DNA of 10,833 nt from assembly GCA_030596265.1 (NCBI GenBank), contig JAUVKM010000043.1, positions 1-10,833 on the forward strand, written 5' to 3'. Both the position numbers and the translations under genes were made by a program. Below are positions 1-6,903 of this stretch, in pieces. The notes below the pieces were generated by a model, which saw nothing but the letters and a program-made list of their open reading frames with translations, ran no database searches and was not told the DNA's origin. How positions within the stretch are numbered: position 1 is the first letter of the stretch; each line of letters opens with the position of its first letter. This stretch comes from Candidatus Cloacimonadota bacterium. GTDB taxonomy: Bacteria > Cloacimonadota > Cloacimonadia > Cloacimonadales > TCS61.

Positions 1-1
1 C

Positions 2-87
2 TGGCGGAGGATGAGGGACTCGAACCCCCAAGGGCTAAGCCCGGCGGTTTTCAAGACCGCTGTCTTACCAATTAGAGCTAATCCTCC
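2..87 (-). tRNA. tRNA-Ser (anticodon UGA), CCA encoded
   Basis: On the minus strand a full cloverleaf can be drawn. A 7-bp acceptor stem pairs GGAGGAT (87-81) with ATCCTCC (12-6), followed by discriminator G and an encoded CCA (4-2). The anticodon stem GCGGT/ACCGC encloses loop CTTGAAA, placing anticodon TGA at 53-51. A long variable arm with stem GGGC/GCCC and a TTA loop is typical of class II tRNAs such as tRNA-Ser. The T arm is GGGGG-TTCGAGT-CCCTC. The anticodon and the extra arm agree on serine (UCA/UCN codons). The D stem is short, as is common for tRNA-Ser. It lies downstream of era in the same direction but has its own promoter candidate, so it is probably transcribed separately. Confidence 0.95.
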
Positions 88-100
88 TAAATGGAGTTTA

Positions 101-130
101 CAAATAATTTTTGCGTTGTATTGATGTCAA
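101..130 (-). promoter_or_regulatory. Candidate sigma-70-type promoter of tRNA-Ser
   Basis: The minus strand carries a perfect -35 hexamer TTGACA (130-125), an 18-nt spacer and a weaker -10-like TATTTG (106-101). A start about 7 nt downstream would fall near 94, just ahead of the mature tRNA 5' end at 87. The position fits well. The -10 match is only partial, so this is a prediction. Confidence 0.45.
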
Positions 131-192
131 ATATTTTTTAATCTTTTTATTAGCTCAGATTTACACATTGTTGTAACTTTAAAAATCTAAAA

Positions 193-1077
193 TCATCTAT
201 ATCCAAATTCCTTCAAAGCGTTCTGTTTTTTTCGCCAATTTGGTTTAATTTTGATCCATAGATCAATTTTCACTCTCTTCTCAACGATCTTATGGATCTC
301 TTTTTCTGCTGAAATCCTAATTGCTTTTATCTTTTTTCCACTTTTACCAATAACGATTGGCTTTTGTGATTTCTTCTCCAACCAGATGTTGGCAGCAATA
401 ACCACTTTATTTGGGAAATCGTGATATTGCTCTACGACAACAGTAGAAGCGTAAGGTATCTCATCATCGTAATTAAGGAAAATTTGCTCACGAATAATTT
501 CCTGTGCAAAGAATCTCATTGGCATATCTGAAATTTCATCGGTAGAATAGAAAGGAGGATTGAATGGAAGCAACTTAGTGAGTTCATCTAAGAATGGGCT
601 TAAGTCAGATGTTTTAAGAACGGAGATGGGTATAATTCTTTCAAAATCGTATGCTTTCAATAATTCTAGTTTTTTATTAATAGTGATTTCATCGGAAAGG
701 TCGATTTTATTTAACATTGCAATTTTGGGGACATTAAGTTGCTTCAAATTTTCACAGATCTGTTTATCGTAATCAGTTGGAAATTTTTTTGCATCAGTCA
801 TAAAGATAATTACGTCAGAATCTTTTAAAGAATTACTAATATACTCAAGCATTTTGTTATGAAGTTCGTATCTGGCTTCTACAAATCCGGGAGTGTCCAT
901 CAATATGATTTGCCTTTTATCATCAGAAATTATACCCTTGATTTGCTGTCGAGTCGTTTGAGGTTTTGGAGAAATTATAGATAGCTTTTCTCCCAGTAAT
1001 TTATTCATTAAAGTCGACTTTCCAACATTAGGTTTCCCAACAATTGAGACAAATCCAGCACGATAAATACTATTCAT
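193..1077 (-). CDS. era: GTPase Era (ribosome biogenesis)
   Basis: Era is a GTPase that binds the 3' end of 16S rRNA and assists 30S subunit maturation at the ribosome. The 294-residue product has the normal family length and architecture. The N-terminal G domain shows G1 GKPNVGKST (residues 14-22), the G2 TTR (41-43), G3 DTPG (61-64) and G4 NKID (123-126). The C-terminal KH RNA-binding domain shows the VIGKSGKKIK loop at about residue 240 and the usual LKEFGYR-type end. The ATG at 1077 is supported by an AAAGG site that overlaps the holA stop codon. The 9-nt gap to holA indicates co-transcription and probably translational coupling. No clear terminator hairpin is visible between this gene and the tRNA. 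Confidence 0.98.
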   Translation of the reverse strand: MNSIYRAGFVSIVGKPNVGKSTLMNKLLGEKLSIISPKPQTTRQQIKGIISDDKRQIILMDTPGFVEARYELHNKMLEYISNSLKDSDVIIFMTDAKKFPTDYDKQICENLKQLNVPKIAMLNKIDLSDEITINKKLELLKAYDFERIIPISVLKTSDLSPFLDELTKLLPFNPPFYSTDEISDMPMRFFAQEIIREQIFLNYDDEIPYASTVVVEQYHDFPNKVVIAANIWLEKKSQKPIVIGKSGKKIKAIRISAEKEIHKIVEKRVKIDLWIKIKPNWRKKQNALKEFGYR

Positions 1078-1086
1078 AATATACCT

Positions 1087-2106
1087 TTAGATCTTACAGA
1101 TTTTATAAACGAGAACTTCCAAAATAATCTCATCTTTCAAGTTTAAAGATTTTGCGTCGATATCTGCTTGCAGAAGTAATGAGAATATTTCTCGGATTGC
1201 TATCTTTGAGTAATTATTAGCAAAGATTATATAATCTTTTCTAAATTTATAAAATACTTCGGGAAGATAACGATTCTCAATTTCAGAGTCGCTAAGATTG
1301 CTTGTTCGCAGAGCCTTAACTCGCCATAATATTCGGAAGAAAATTGAAAGCATAATTATTACAAAGACAGCCGATTCATTATTCGCAATCATATTCTCTA
1401 ATATAGTTAATGATTTATCCAAGTTTCGCTTACCGATTTCATTTTGAAGATCAAAAACTTTATTGGTTCTGGATTTTCCAACTGTTTCTTTTACATCTTC
1501 AATTGTGATGCTTTCTTTTCCCTTGGTATAAATGATTAATTTTTCTAATTCATTGGCAGCTAATTGATAATTTAATTCAATACTTCTTGTAAAAAGTTCC
1601 TTCGAATCATTATCCATAAGTATCTTTCTTTCTCTTGTCTCAACATTCAGCCACCTAAGAACATCTACAGAATTATAAGGAGAACGGCAAATAATCTTCA
1701 TTGCTTTTTCCGAAATTATTTTATTTGCTTTTGCACGTTCGTCTATCTTTTCAGCTGTTAAAACCAGAATTGAAGTTGGAACAGGATTTTGGATATATTC
1801 GGCAATGAGTATTTTATCGGAAACTTTCATTGTATCGAAATTTTTTAGAATAACAAGACGGAATTTTGCCATGAAAGGCATCATCTCAAGTTGTTCTAAA
1901 GCGTTTATTGCAGAGTCTGTATCAGCATGAAGAATTATTGAATCAAAGTCTTCAGAACCAGGCGATCTGAATCTACCAGAGATTTTTTTTAGAACTATAT
2001 CTTTAAGGTAATCTTCTGGACCGAAGATATAATAAACAGATTGTGGCTTTTGATCAGGGAATTTCCTTAAGAATTCATAATGTGGGATACTTTGGGATTT
2101 TGGCAT
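1087..2106 (-). CDS. holA: DNA polymerase III subunit delta
   Basis: The delta subunit belongs to the clamp-loader complex that opens the beta sliding clamp and loads it on primed DNA. The 339-residue length is normal. The N-terminal part carries the typical YYIFGPEDYLK region near residue 25 (the clamp-loader ATPase-like fold without a working Walker site) and a family-like MMPFMAKFRLVILKNFD stretch at about residues 76-92. The C-terminal part is the helical clamp-loader collar domain. The ATG at 2106 lies 1 nt after the uppP stop (TAG-T-ATG), so translation is very likely coupled. Identification rests on overall family likeness rather than on catalytic residues, because delta has none. Confidence 0.92.
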   Translation of the reverse strand: MPKSQSIPHYEFLRKFPDQKPQSVYYIFGPEDYLKDIVLKKISGRFRSPGSEDFDSIILHADTDSAINALEQLEMMPFMAKFRLVILKNFDTMKVSDKILIAEYIQNPVPTSILVLTAEKIDERAKANKIISEKAMKIICRSPYNSVDVLRWLNVETRERKILMDNDSKELFTRSIELNYQLAANELEKLIIYTKGKESITIEDVKETVGKSRTNKVFDLQNEIGKRNLDKSLTILENMIANNESAVFVIIMLSIFFRILWRVKALRTSNLSDSEIENRYLPEVFYKFRKDYIIFANNYSKIAIREIFSLLLQADIDAKSLNLKDEIILEVLVYKICKI

Positions 2107-2107
2107 A

Positions 2108-2911
2108 CTAATGTTTCAAATATAAGATCAAAGTAATGATAGCAATTAACCAGCAATAGAACGCAAAGTACTTCAATTTTTGTTTTTTTACAACCGAAAT
2201 GAGGAAAGAAATTACTAAATAACCAGAGATAAATGCTGCAAACGTACCCAGAAAATAAGATAGCCAAACAGATCTATCAAGGCTTAATAAACTTGAAAGC
2301 TTAAGAATATTTGCTCCTAATATTACTGGAATTGAAAGAATGAAAGAGAATCTAGCAGCCTCTTCTCTATCTAATCCGGCAAATATGCCAACAGTGATCG
2401 TTATTCCCGACCGAGATATTCCGGGGAGTATTGCAAATGCCTGAGCTAACCCTATAAGAATGGATTTCTTAATTCCAAGTTGATGGGTCTTGATTTCCCT
2501 ATGTTCAATTTTATCTGAAATGTAAAGTATGAAACCTGTAATTAGCAACATGAAGCTTGGAATGTAAAGCGAAGAGAAAGCTTTGGTGAGTGGATCTTCA
2601 AAGTAAAATCCTAATATGCCGGTTACAGTAGTGGCAACAATTATGTAAAATACTGTATTTCTGTTTCGAGTATGTATGGATTCTTTATTGTTGAATAAAA
2701 TAAGTGATTTGATTAAAGAAAGAATATCTTTACGGAAGTAGAGTAACACCGCGAATAATGAACCGAGATGTAGTATCACTTCAAAACTTATATCGGGGTT
2801 ATTGAATTTTAAATAATGTCCGGCAAGAACAAGATGTCCGGAACTCGACACAGGTAAAAATTCAGTTAATCCTTGAATTACTCCCAATATAATTGCTTTG
2901 AAAAGTTCCAT
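2108..2911 (-). CDS. uppP: Undecaprenyl-diphosphate phosphatase (BacA/UppP)
   Basis: This integral membrane enzyme dephosphorylates undecaprenyl diphosphate to undecaprenyl phosphate, recycling the lipid carrier for peptidoglycan and surface polysaccharides. Loss or overexpression affects bacitracin sensitivity in other species. The 267 residues match the family length and form several hydrophobic helices. The (E/Q)xxxE motif is Q13-GLT-E17, followed by FLPVSSSGH with H26. The second signature PGISRSGITI lies at residues 163-172 and holds the conserved Arg167. The ATG at 2911 follows the deacetylase stop by 10 nt with a TTAAGG-like site. Its neighbour is also a cell-envelope gene, which fits an envelope role for this end of the operon. 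Confidence 0.97.
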   Translation of the reverse strand: MELFKAIILGVIQGLTEFLPVSSSGHLVLAGHYLKFNNPDISFEVILHLGSLFAVLLYFRKDILSLIKSLILFNNKESIHTRNRNTVFYIIVATTVTGILGFYFEDPLTKAFSSLYIPSFMLLITGFILYISDKIEHREIKTHQLGIKKSILIGLAQAFAILPGISRSGITITVGIFAGLDREEAARFSFILSIPVILGANILKLSSLLSLDRSVWLSYFLGTFAAFISGYLVISFLISVVKKQKLKYFAFYCWLIAIITLILYLKH

Positions 2912-2921
2912 GCCTTAATTC

Positions 2922-4094
2922 CTAAATTATTTCCGGTAATTTTGATTTGAATAACTCAGATACTGGGACTAATTCAAAATCAAGTTTCTCGATCTCTTTT
3001 ATGAATTCCTTTAAAAATACATATCTATCTTTTGTTGCACAATGCGTAATAACTAAAATCTTTTCTCGATCTTTAGCTAAATACTTTATTTGTCTAATCT
3101 TATTAGTAAGTGTTTTCTCAGTTATTCTTGGGGTATCCAGAAAAATCTGATTTACACAAGTTGGAATCATCATTTTTTTCGCAACATCATAAGCTATTGA
3201 AGATTGTGATGTACGACTGTCTACAAAATAAAGATCATGATCTTTTAAAACTTGTAGAACAGTCTTCATTACAGACTCATCTGTTGTGGCGAATGAACCC
3301 ATATGATTATTGGCACCAACGCATAATGGAAATTGTTTTATGTAATTTTCCATTCTACGTTTTATCTCTTTCTCTGAAAGATGTACGTAAATCGCATTTG
3401 CTCCAGGATTATCTCTTGGATAGCTAATTGGTTCCATGGGGATATGGATCATTGTCTCATGACCAGTCTCAGCAGCTTTATTCATCACATGCTTTGAATA
3501 CTTTTGATCTGGAAGGATTGCGAATGTAATATTACTGTCTAAGCTACAGAAATCATCCAATAGTTTATTATTCCGAATTCCAAAATCATCTACAACTATG
3601 GCAAGCAATGTTTTATCTTTTGTAATATTTTGAGATTTAGTATAATACACTGTAACAAAATATTTCTGAGAATCGTTCGGATCTTCGATTTCCATGACTT
3701 GCTTATTACCATTATTCTTTTCTTCTCCGCTGATTATTCTCCCACCAACCAACTCTACTTGACCTGTAATAATAATATTCGCATAATTTAGATCCATCTC
3801 CGATCTATCAATTCCGATGGAAATATAAATAGCCTCTTCACCAATATGGCTTTTATAGTTCTCTTCAGTTATTCCCAGCAGTAGTTTTGCATGGACTATT
3901 ACATCAAAAACAGTAATTTCTTCACGTTTTTGTTTAACAGAGACTTTATCCTTCTTCTGTTGCTGATCTGTTTTGAGATTTTTTATCTTATCATAATTAA
4001 ATAGAAATAATAATAACATAAATCCAATAAATAAAAGAATGTAAATGTAGTTTTTATCAATAACACTGTTTTTAATGCTCTTCCTCATTCCCAT
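2922..4094 (-). CDS. Divergent polysaccharide deacetylase family protein, membrane-anchored
   Basis: This is a 390-residue protein with a single N-terminal membrane helix (about residues 17-33), a basic linker, a small extracytoplasmic domain (about 55-150) and a C-terminal NodB-like domain of the divergent polysaccharide deacetylase (DUF610) type. Family-like motifs visible are VVDDFG (167-172), HIPMEP (217-222), NNHMGS (262-267), DSRTS (292-296) and NQIFLD (315-320), so the Asp/His metal-site residues seem intact. The substrate is unknown for this family; a cell-envelope polysaccharide is an inference. The ATG at 4094 has a strong AAGGAG site 4 nt upstream. It appears to be first in the operon with uppP, holA and era. 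A second in-frame ATG two codons later is possible but less well spaced. Confidence 0.88.
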   Translation of the reverse strand: MGMRKSIKNSVIDKNYIYILLFIGFMLLLFLFNYDKIKNLKTDQQQKKDKVSVKQKREEITVFDVIVHAKLLLGITEENYKSHIGEEAIYISIGIDRSEMDLNYANIIITGQVELVGGRIISGEEKNNGNKQVMEIEDPNDSQKYFVTVYYTKSQNITKDKTLLAIVVDDFGIRNNKLLDDFCSLDSNITFAILPDQKYSKHVMNKAAETGHETMIHIPMEPISYPRDNPGANAIYVHLSEKEIKRRMENYIKQFPLCVGANNHMGSFATTDESVMKTVLQVLKDHDLYFVDSRTSQSSIAYDVAKKMMIPTCVNQIFLDTPRITEKTLTNKIRQIKYLAKDREKILVITHCATKDRYVFLKEFIKEIEKLDFELVPVSELFKSKLPEII

Positions 4095-4137
4095 TATTCT
4101 CCTTCTCAGTATGTTGTCTATTTCGCAAAGGAATTTG

Positions 4138-4178
4138 AGTCAAGGAAATAATTTAGGTTAAAAAATTATTGTATTATA
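4138..4178 (-). promoter_or_regulatory. Weak promoter candidates ahead of the deacetylase operon
   Basis: Two isolated promoter-like hexamers are present on the minus strand in the leader: a perfect TATAAT at 4178-4173 without a good -35 partner, and a TTGACT at 4143-4138 with only a poor -10 (TAGACA) 17 nt downstream. The operon needs a promoter here because nothing minus-strand-coding lies within 320 nt upstream, but neither box can be chosen from sequence alone. Confidence 0.2.
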
Positions 4179-4290
4179 TGAATAAAATGGATAATAAATT
4201 ATTCGAGCAATTGAATTACAGATGGATAGTAGTTTGTAAAATTTTACTGCTAAGTGCGAAAAAATTGCAGGGGTTTGCAAATTAAAGCTG

Positions 4291-4420
4291 CAGATAATGG
4301 TTGGCGTGTGCGGCGGGATCGGAACGATCACGACCGAACAAACCGACCAAACCTGAATCATCGGTACGATTCAGACAAAACAAACCACCCAGCCTACCCG
4401 CTGACACGTTTGTTATGCCT
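4291..4420 (-). repeat. attC-like structured repeat, copy 1
   Basis: This GC-richer stretch sits in a 328-nt gene-free gap (4095-4422). Read on the minus strand it starts GGCATAACAAACGTGTCAGC and ends ACACGCCAACCATTAT. Outer arms pair imperfectly: + strand 4305-4309 and 4313-4317 with 4404-4408 and 4397-4401, separated by a 3x2 internal loop. Two inner hairpins are visible: GATCG-GAA-CGATC (4317-4329) and CTGAATC/GATTCAG (4353-4359/4368-4374). Positions 4369-4416 match 10321-10368 at 44 of 48 sites. The element begins 5 nt after the stop of the upstream lipoprotein gene. Imperfectly paired arms, an AAC-type box at the start and placement right behind a stop codon are traits of integron attC sites. 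The expected terminal GTT is ATT here, so it may be degenerate. The rest of the gap (4095-4290) is AT-rich and shows nothing else convincing. Confidence 0.45.
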
Positions 4421-4422
4421 AA

Positions 4423-5337
4423 TTATTTTATTATTAATGATTTTGGTTGTCCATTTTTAAATTCGTTTATAAGCAAAGTTTCAATAATTTTGTCTTCGTA
4501 GTACAAATCCCAATCATCATTTGAATAAATTTTTTTCCAGTGGTCATTACCAATATACTTCATTCTTTGTAGAGATATTCCCGTTCCATTCTTGTACCAT
4601 CTGTAATATTCAGATTCATACTCACTGTCTTTTTTTGTTGGAGTGTGTTTTGGTTCTTGGTTTAATTTGGTGCTAACAACTTTTATAACATCGTCCAAAT
4701 CATATTTACTAATTCCTCTTTGAATTATTTTTAGAATATATTTATCGCCAATAATATCAATATTAATGTTCTTATTGGACTTTAATTCAGCTTCTTCAAA
4801 ACTATATGTGTCATAGTTTCTTACATCTTCAAATTGGAAGTCTTTTCTACTAATAGTATCTCCAATAGATAAACCTCCAATTTCAAATCTCACATTGTCA
4901 AAGTACTTTATCTCTTGTAAATCTTGATTTTCATTTTTGTCTAAATTAAATATTGAAGGATAATACCATTCTTTACGATACAAAAGTAATTTTGAACCAT
5001 TAAAATTTCTAAACTCAAATCTTAATGTATCTGTATCAATAGTATCGGATTCGATTTTGAACTTATATTCTCCATTAACTTCTTCGTATTTTCCTTTTCC
5101 AATAATTTTAGTTACGATTATGGTAGAATCTTTAATGAGAAATGTAATTAATGAATCTCCCACCATTTTGTTTTGAATTGAATCAAAATGTGTGTATGAA
5201 TGAATATCCCCATTTTCAAACACAATTTTTTCTCCGTTGTTCCAATTCAAGTTTAAATATTTTTCAGATAAACTTTTTTCTTTATATGAACAACTTAAAA
5301 AGAGAGTAATTAAAATAAATAGTAATATTTGTTTCAT
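4423..5337 (-). CDS. Hypothetical lipoprotein
   Basis: The family is not recognised. From the ATG at 5337 the 304-residue product starts with a classic lipoprotein signal: Lys2, a hydrophobic core and a LFLSC lipobox with Cys16. The rest is soluble, Asn/Asp/Lys-rich and mostly beta-like, as in many FCB-group surface or periplasmic lipoproteins, with no motif suggesting catalysis. Start choice is uncertain. The frame stays open to an ATG at 5445 that has a much better ribosome site (GGAGG at 5459-5455, 9 nt upstream), whereas 5337 has no clear site. The longer form would put 36 extra, partly hydrophobic residues before the signal peptide. I prefer 5337 because of the signal sequence. The stop codon is followed almost at once by the attC-like repeat copy 1. 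Confidence 0.75.
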   Translation of the reverse strand: MKQILLFILITLFLSCSYKEKSLSEKYLNLNWNNGEKIVFENGDIHSYTHFDSIQNKMVGDSLITFLIKDSTIIVTKIIGKGKYEEVNGEYKFKIESDTIDTDTLRFEFRNFNGSKLLLYRKEWYYPSIFNLDKNENQDLQEIKYFDNVRFEIGGLSIGDTISRKDFQFEDVRNYDTYSFEEAELKSNKNINIDIIGDKYILKIIQRGISKYDLDDVIKVVSTKLNQEPKHTPTKKDSEYESEYYRWYKNGTGISLQRMKYIGNDHWKKIYSNDDWDLYYEDKIIETLLINEFKNGQPKSLIIK

Positions 5338-5561
5338 AAGCTTAGTTTTGGTTATAATTATGACCAATTTGTGTACAACACCTATTATTATTATTTCTCT
5401 CATTTGTTGGAATAACAAAAATTGTATATATTTTTCTTTAATCATTTTCTTTTACCTCCAGTTAAATTTTAAAAAAGATCATTAATACTTTAGTTTAAGA
5501 AGAAAACTTTCCTCTACTATAAATAGGCATAATGTTTATGGGCATAAATTCACATTGTTCT

Positions 5562-6095
5562 TTATATGAGACTTTTAAATATAAGATAATTATAACCTTT
5601 AGCTTTCAGTTTATAGGTTTTAAAAAGAGGTTTTTCATTATGAGAATTTTTAGGAATATAGACAAATTCATCATTAACGAGAACATCAAGAAATTCTCTA
5701 AGTTGTTTGTCAGTATACTCCAACTTATGTTTTGCAATGGATATACTAAAATTCTCAGTGTTTTTTATAAGCAGAAGTATCTCATTCATAATATTTATGG
5801 GAATTGGGTAAGTCTTATCAGTTTGAATAGGTAAGTTTGAATGTTTAGTTTTATTATTGAATTTAAAAATACAACGGAGTGATAAGAATAATGTCAACAT
5901 TACAAATAATGTTAATAAGATTAATAGCTGTAGAAGCATTGATGATGTACCAATTGACTCGGATAATAACTTTAATGTTTTTTGATAAGAAGGAATCCAG
6001 TTGCTCAAAATCCAAAGAATTGTTAATATCGAAGCTAACAATGATACTTTCGATTCCAGCGACAATTTACTTTGCTTATCAGATTTTTTCTGCAT
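5562..6095 (-). CDS. Hypothetical two-TM protein with winged-helix-like C-terminal domain
   Basis: The family is not recognised. The 177-residue product begins with a basic N-terminus, then two hydrophobic segments (about 17-34 and 53-74), a polar linker and a cytoplasmic C-terminal domain (about 102-172). The helical pattern of that domain, followed by a short strand pair and ending KAKGYNYL, resembles small winged-helix regulators (inference from pattern only). The start is the ATG at 6095, preceded at 5-nt spacing by AGAGG; an in-frame GTG six bases upstream lies inside that site and is less likely. The gene follows the two-TM gene 6162-6587 after 66 nt and could be co-transcribed with it. 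Downstream, 5446-5561 is gene-free and AT-rich with no evident terminator hairpin. Confidence 0.7.
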   Translation of the reverse strand: MQKKSDKQSKLSLESKVSLLASILTILWILSNWIPSYQKTLKLLSESIGTSSMLLQLLILLTLFVMLTLFLSLRCIFKFNNKTKHSNLPIQTDKTYPIPINIMNEILLLIKNTENFSISIAKHKLEYTDKQLREFLDVLVNDEFVYIPKNSHNEKPLFKTYKLKAKGYNYLIFKSLI

Positions 6096-6161
6096 TAACA
6101 CCTCTCAAATAGGAATTATTATGAATAAACAAGAAGAAAAAGAAATCAGGAAGCAATTGAT

Positions 6162-6587
6162 TCATTGCTGGTCAGATTGGATTTTAACTAAAAGATCGGA
6201 AAATAAATCTACATCTTTTTCATCAATATATCCTCGAAGTTCTTCACTTATTATAATGTATTGATTGATATGATCTTTTGATATTTCATTTACGATGTGT
6301 GAACTAAAATTTAAATAGGAGAGTTTATATAATGATGTTACTATTTTGGATAATTGTTTTTGTTTATTTTCCAGAGTATTCATTTTTCGTTTTATTGAAA
6401 CCCATTTTGATATTATTTCTAAGTCTAAGAAGAAAACGAGGAAATAAATGATAAGTAATCCAATGGTAAATATTGATAACCAGTATGCTCCAATCGTTGG
6501 TTTATCAATACTCAAGAGGTGTGATAATGATAAATAAACGAATAGACATAATATTACAAACATTAGGATTTTCATTGTCATTTTCAT
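6162..6587 (-). CDS. Hypothetical two-TM protein with coiled-coil-like segment
   Basis: The family is not recognised. The 141 residues comprise two membrane helices (about 6-25 and 34-54), then a charged amphipathic segment (about 62-92) that could form a coiled coil, and an acidic helical C-terminus expected in the cytoplasm. The start at 6587 is well supported: AGGAG lies 5 nt before the ATG, although two further in-frame ATG codons follow within six codons. The gene sits just downstream of the inverted-repeat zone at 6.6-6.85 kb. Its stop codon overlaps the start of a possible 28-codon ORF (ATGA). Its partner downstream (5562-6095) has the same two-helix plus cytoplasmic-domain plan, which suggests, without proving, that the two work together. 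Confidence 0.7.
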   Translation of the reverse strand: MKMTMKILMFVILCLFVYLSLSHLLSIDKPTIGAYWLSIFTIGLLIIYFLVFFLDLEIISKWVSIKRKMNTLENKQKQLSKIVTSLYKLSYLNFSSHIVNEISKDHINQYIIISEELRGYIDEKDVDLFSDLLVKIQSDQQ

Positions 6588-6609
6588 TGTTACTCCTTAA
6601 TTATTTTAT

Positions 6610-6694
6610 ATAATGGGAAAAGGCACATTGGCGAGCGTGTGTTGCGTGTGAAGAAAGAAAGCTCGCTTTCGCTTAATGACGCAAACACGTATGA
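6610..6694 (-). repeat. Possible third, compact attC-like element
   Basis: The minus-strand segment has outer arms that pair as + strand 6636-6647 (CGTGTGTTGCGT) with 6679-6689 (ACGCAAACACG): 11 bp with one bulged G, like the extrahelical bases of attC sites. An inner GAAAG/CTTTC pairing lies at 6656-6669. The arm CGTGT matches the arm core of the two longer repeats, and its end reads CCCATTAT, compared with CCATTAT in copy 1. The flanking R boxes are not clear, so assignment to the same family is tentative. Confidence 0.25.
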
Positions 6695-6741
6695 TGGGCG
6701 AAGTTCGCTGAGCCTGTCGTGCGGGTTACACGCTCGCCAAT
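6627..6741. repeat. Large inverted repeat, 14-bp perfect arms
   Basis: ATTGGCGAGCGTGT at 6627-6640 is perfectly complementary to ACACGCTCGCCAAT at 6728-6741, enclosing 87 nt. The enclosed stretch includes CGCTGAGCCTGTCG (6706-6719), similar to a GC-rich intergenic repeat motif seen in many bacterial genomes (recollection, not checked). The zone is clearly GC-richer than the genes around it, which suggests a separate origin. Confidence 0.7.
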
Positions 6742-6903
6742 AGGCAAAAGAGCGAAGCGAATTTTGCCTATTGTTTGGCGCACGCCACGTTCATCCAGCT
6801 TTTCTTCTTGCTTAATGTGGGTGCGCTTGTTACGGGCAATCTTAAAATCATTAATTCTTATTTGCAAAATCTCATTAATGTCATAAAATCCAAATTCCAC
6901 CAT
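6673..6903 (-). CDS. Possible small ORF running into the repeat zone
   Basis: A 76-codon frame starts with an ATG that overlaps the stop of the zinc-ribbon gene (TAATG, sharing one base), an arrangement that permits translational coupling. Only the first 20-25 residues (MVEFGFYDINEILQIRI...) look like the AT-rich genes around it. The remainder reads through the GC-rich inverted repeats and is Arg/Thr-rich without any recognisable pattern. It may be a genuine small protein whose 3' end was replaced by the repeat, or a chance frame. No family is recognised. Confidence 0.3.
   Translation of the reverse strand: MVEFGFYDINEILQIRINDFKIARNKRTHIKQEEKLDERGVRQTIGKIRFALLPIGERVTRTTGSANFAHHTCLRH
6738..6773. 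repeat. Hairpin with 12-bp arms
   Basis: CAATAGGCAAAA (6738-6749) and TTTTGCCTATTG (6762-6773) are perfectly complementary around a 12-nt loop. With A/T tracts at the loop end it could act as a bidirectional transcript-end or processing structure behind the overlapping gene run, but no downstream U-run supports an intrinsic terminator. Confidence 0.65.

Noticed and set aside
2..87. tRNA-Ser as the integration site of a mobile element
   Set aside because: No integrase gene and no second copy of the tRNA 3' end were found; core genes lie on its upstream side.
3110..3427. Plus-strand frame of 105 codons
   Set aside because: It lies wholly inside the deacetylase gene on the opposite strand and has no credible domain.
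4254..4501. Two plus-strand frames of 66-68 codons over the 4.3-kb repeat
   Set aside because: They translate the structured repeat and the 3' end of the lipoprotein gene, have no ribosome site and an Arg/Asn/Pro-rich composition typical of non-coding frames.
6738..6773. Intrinsic terminator
   Set aside because: The stem is good, but the 12-nt loop is long and there is no following U-run on either strand.
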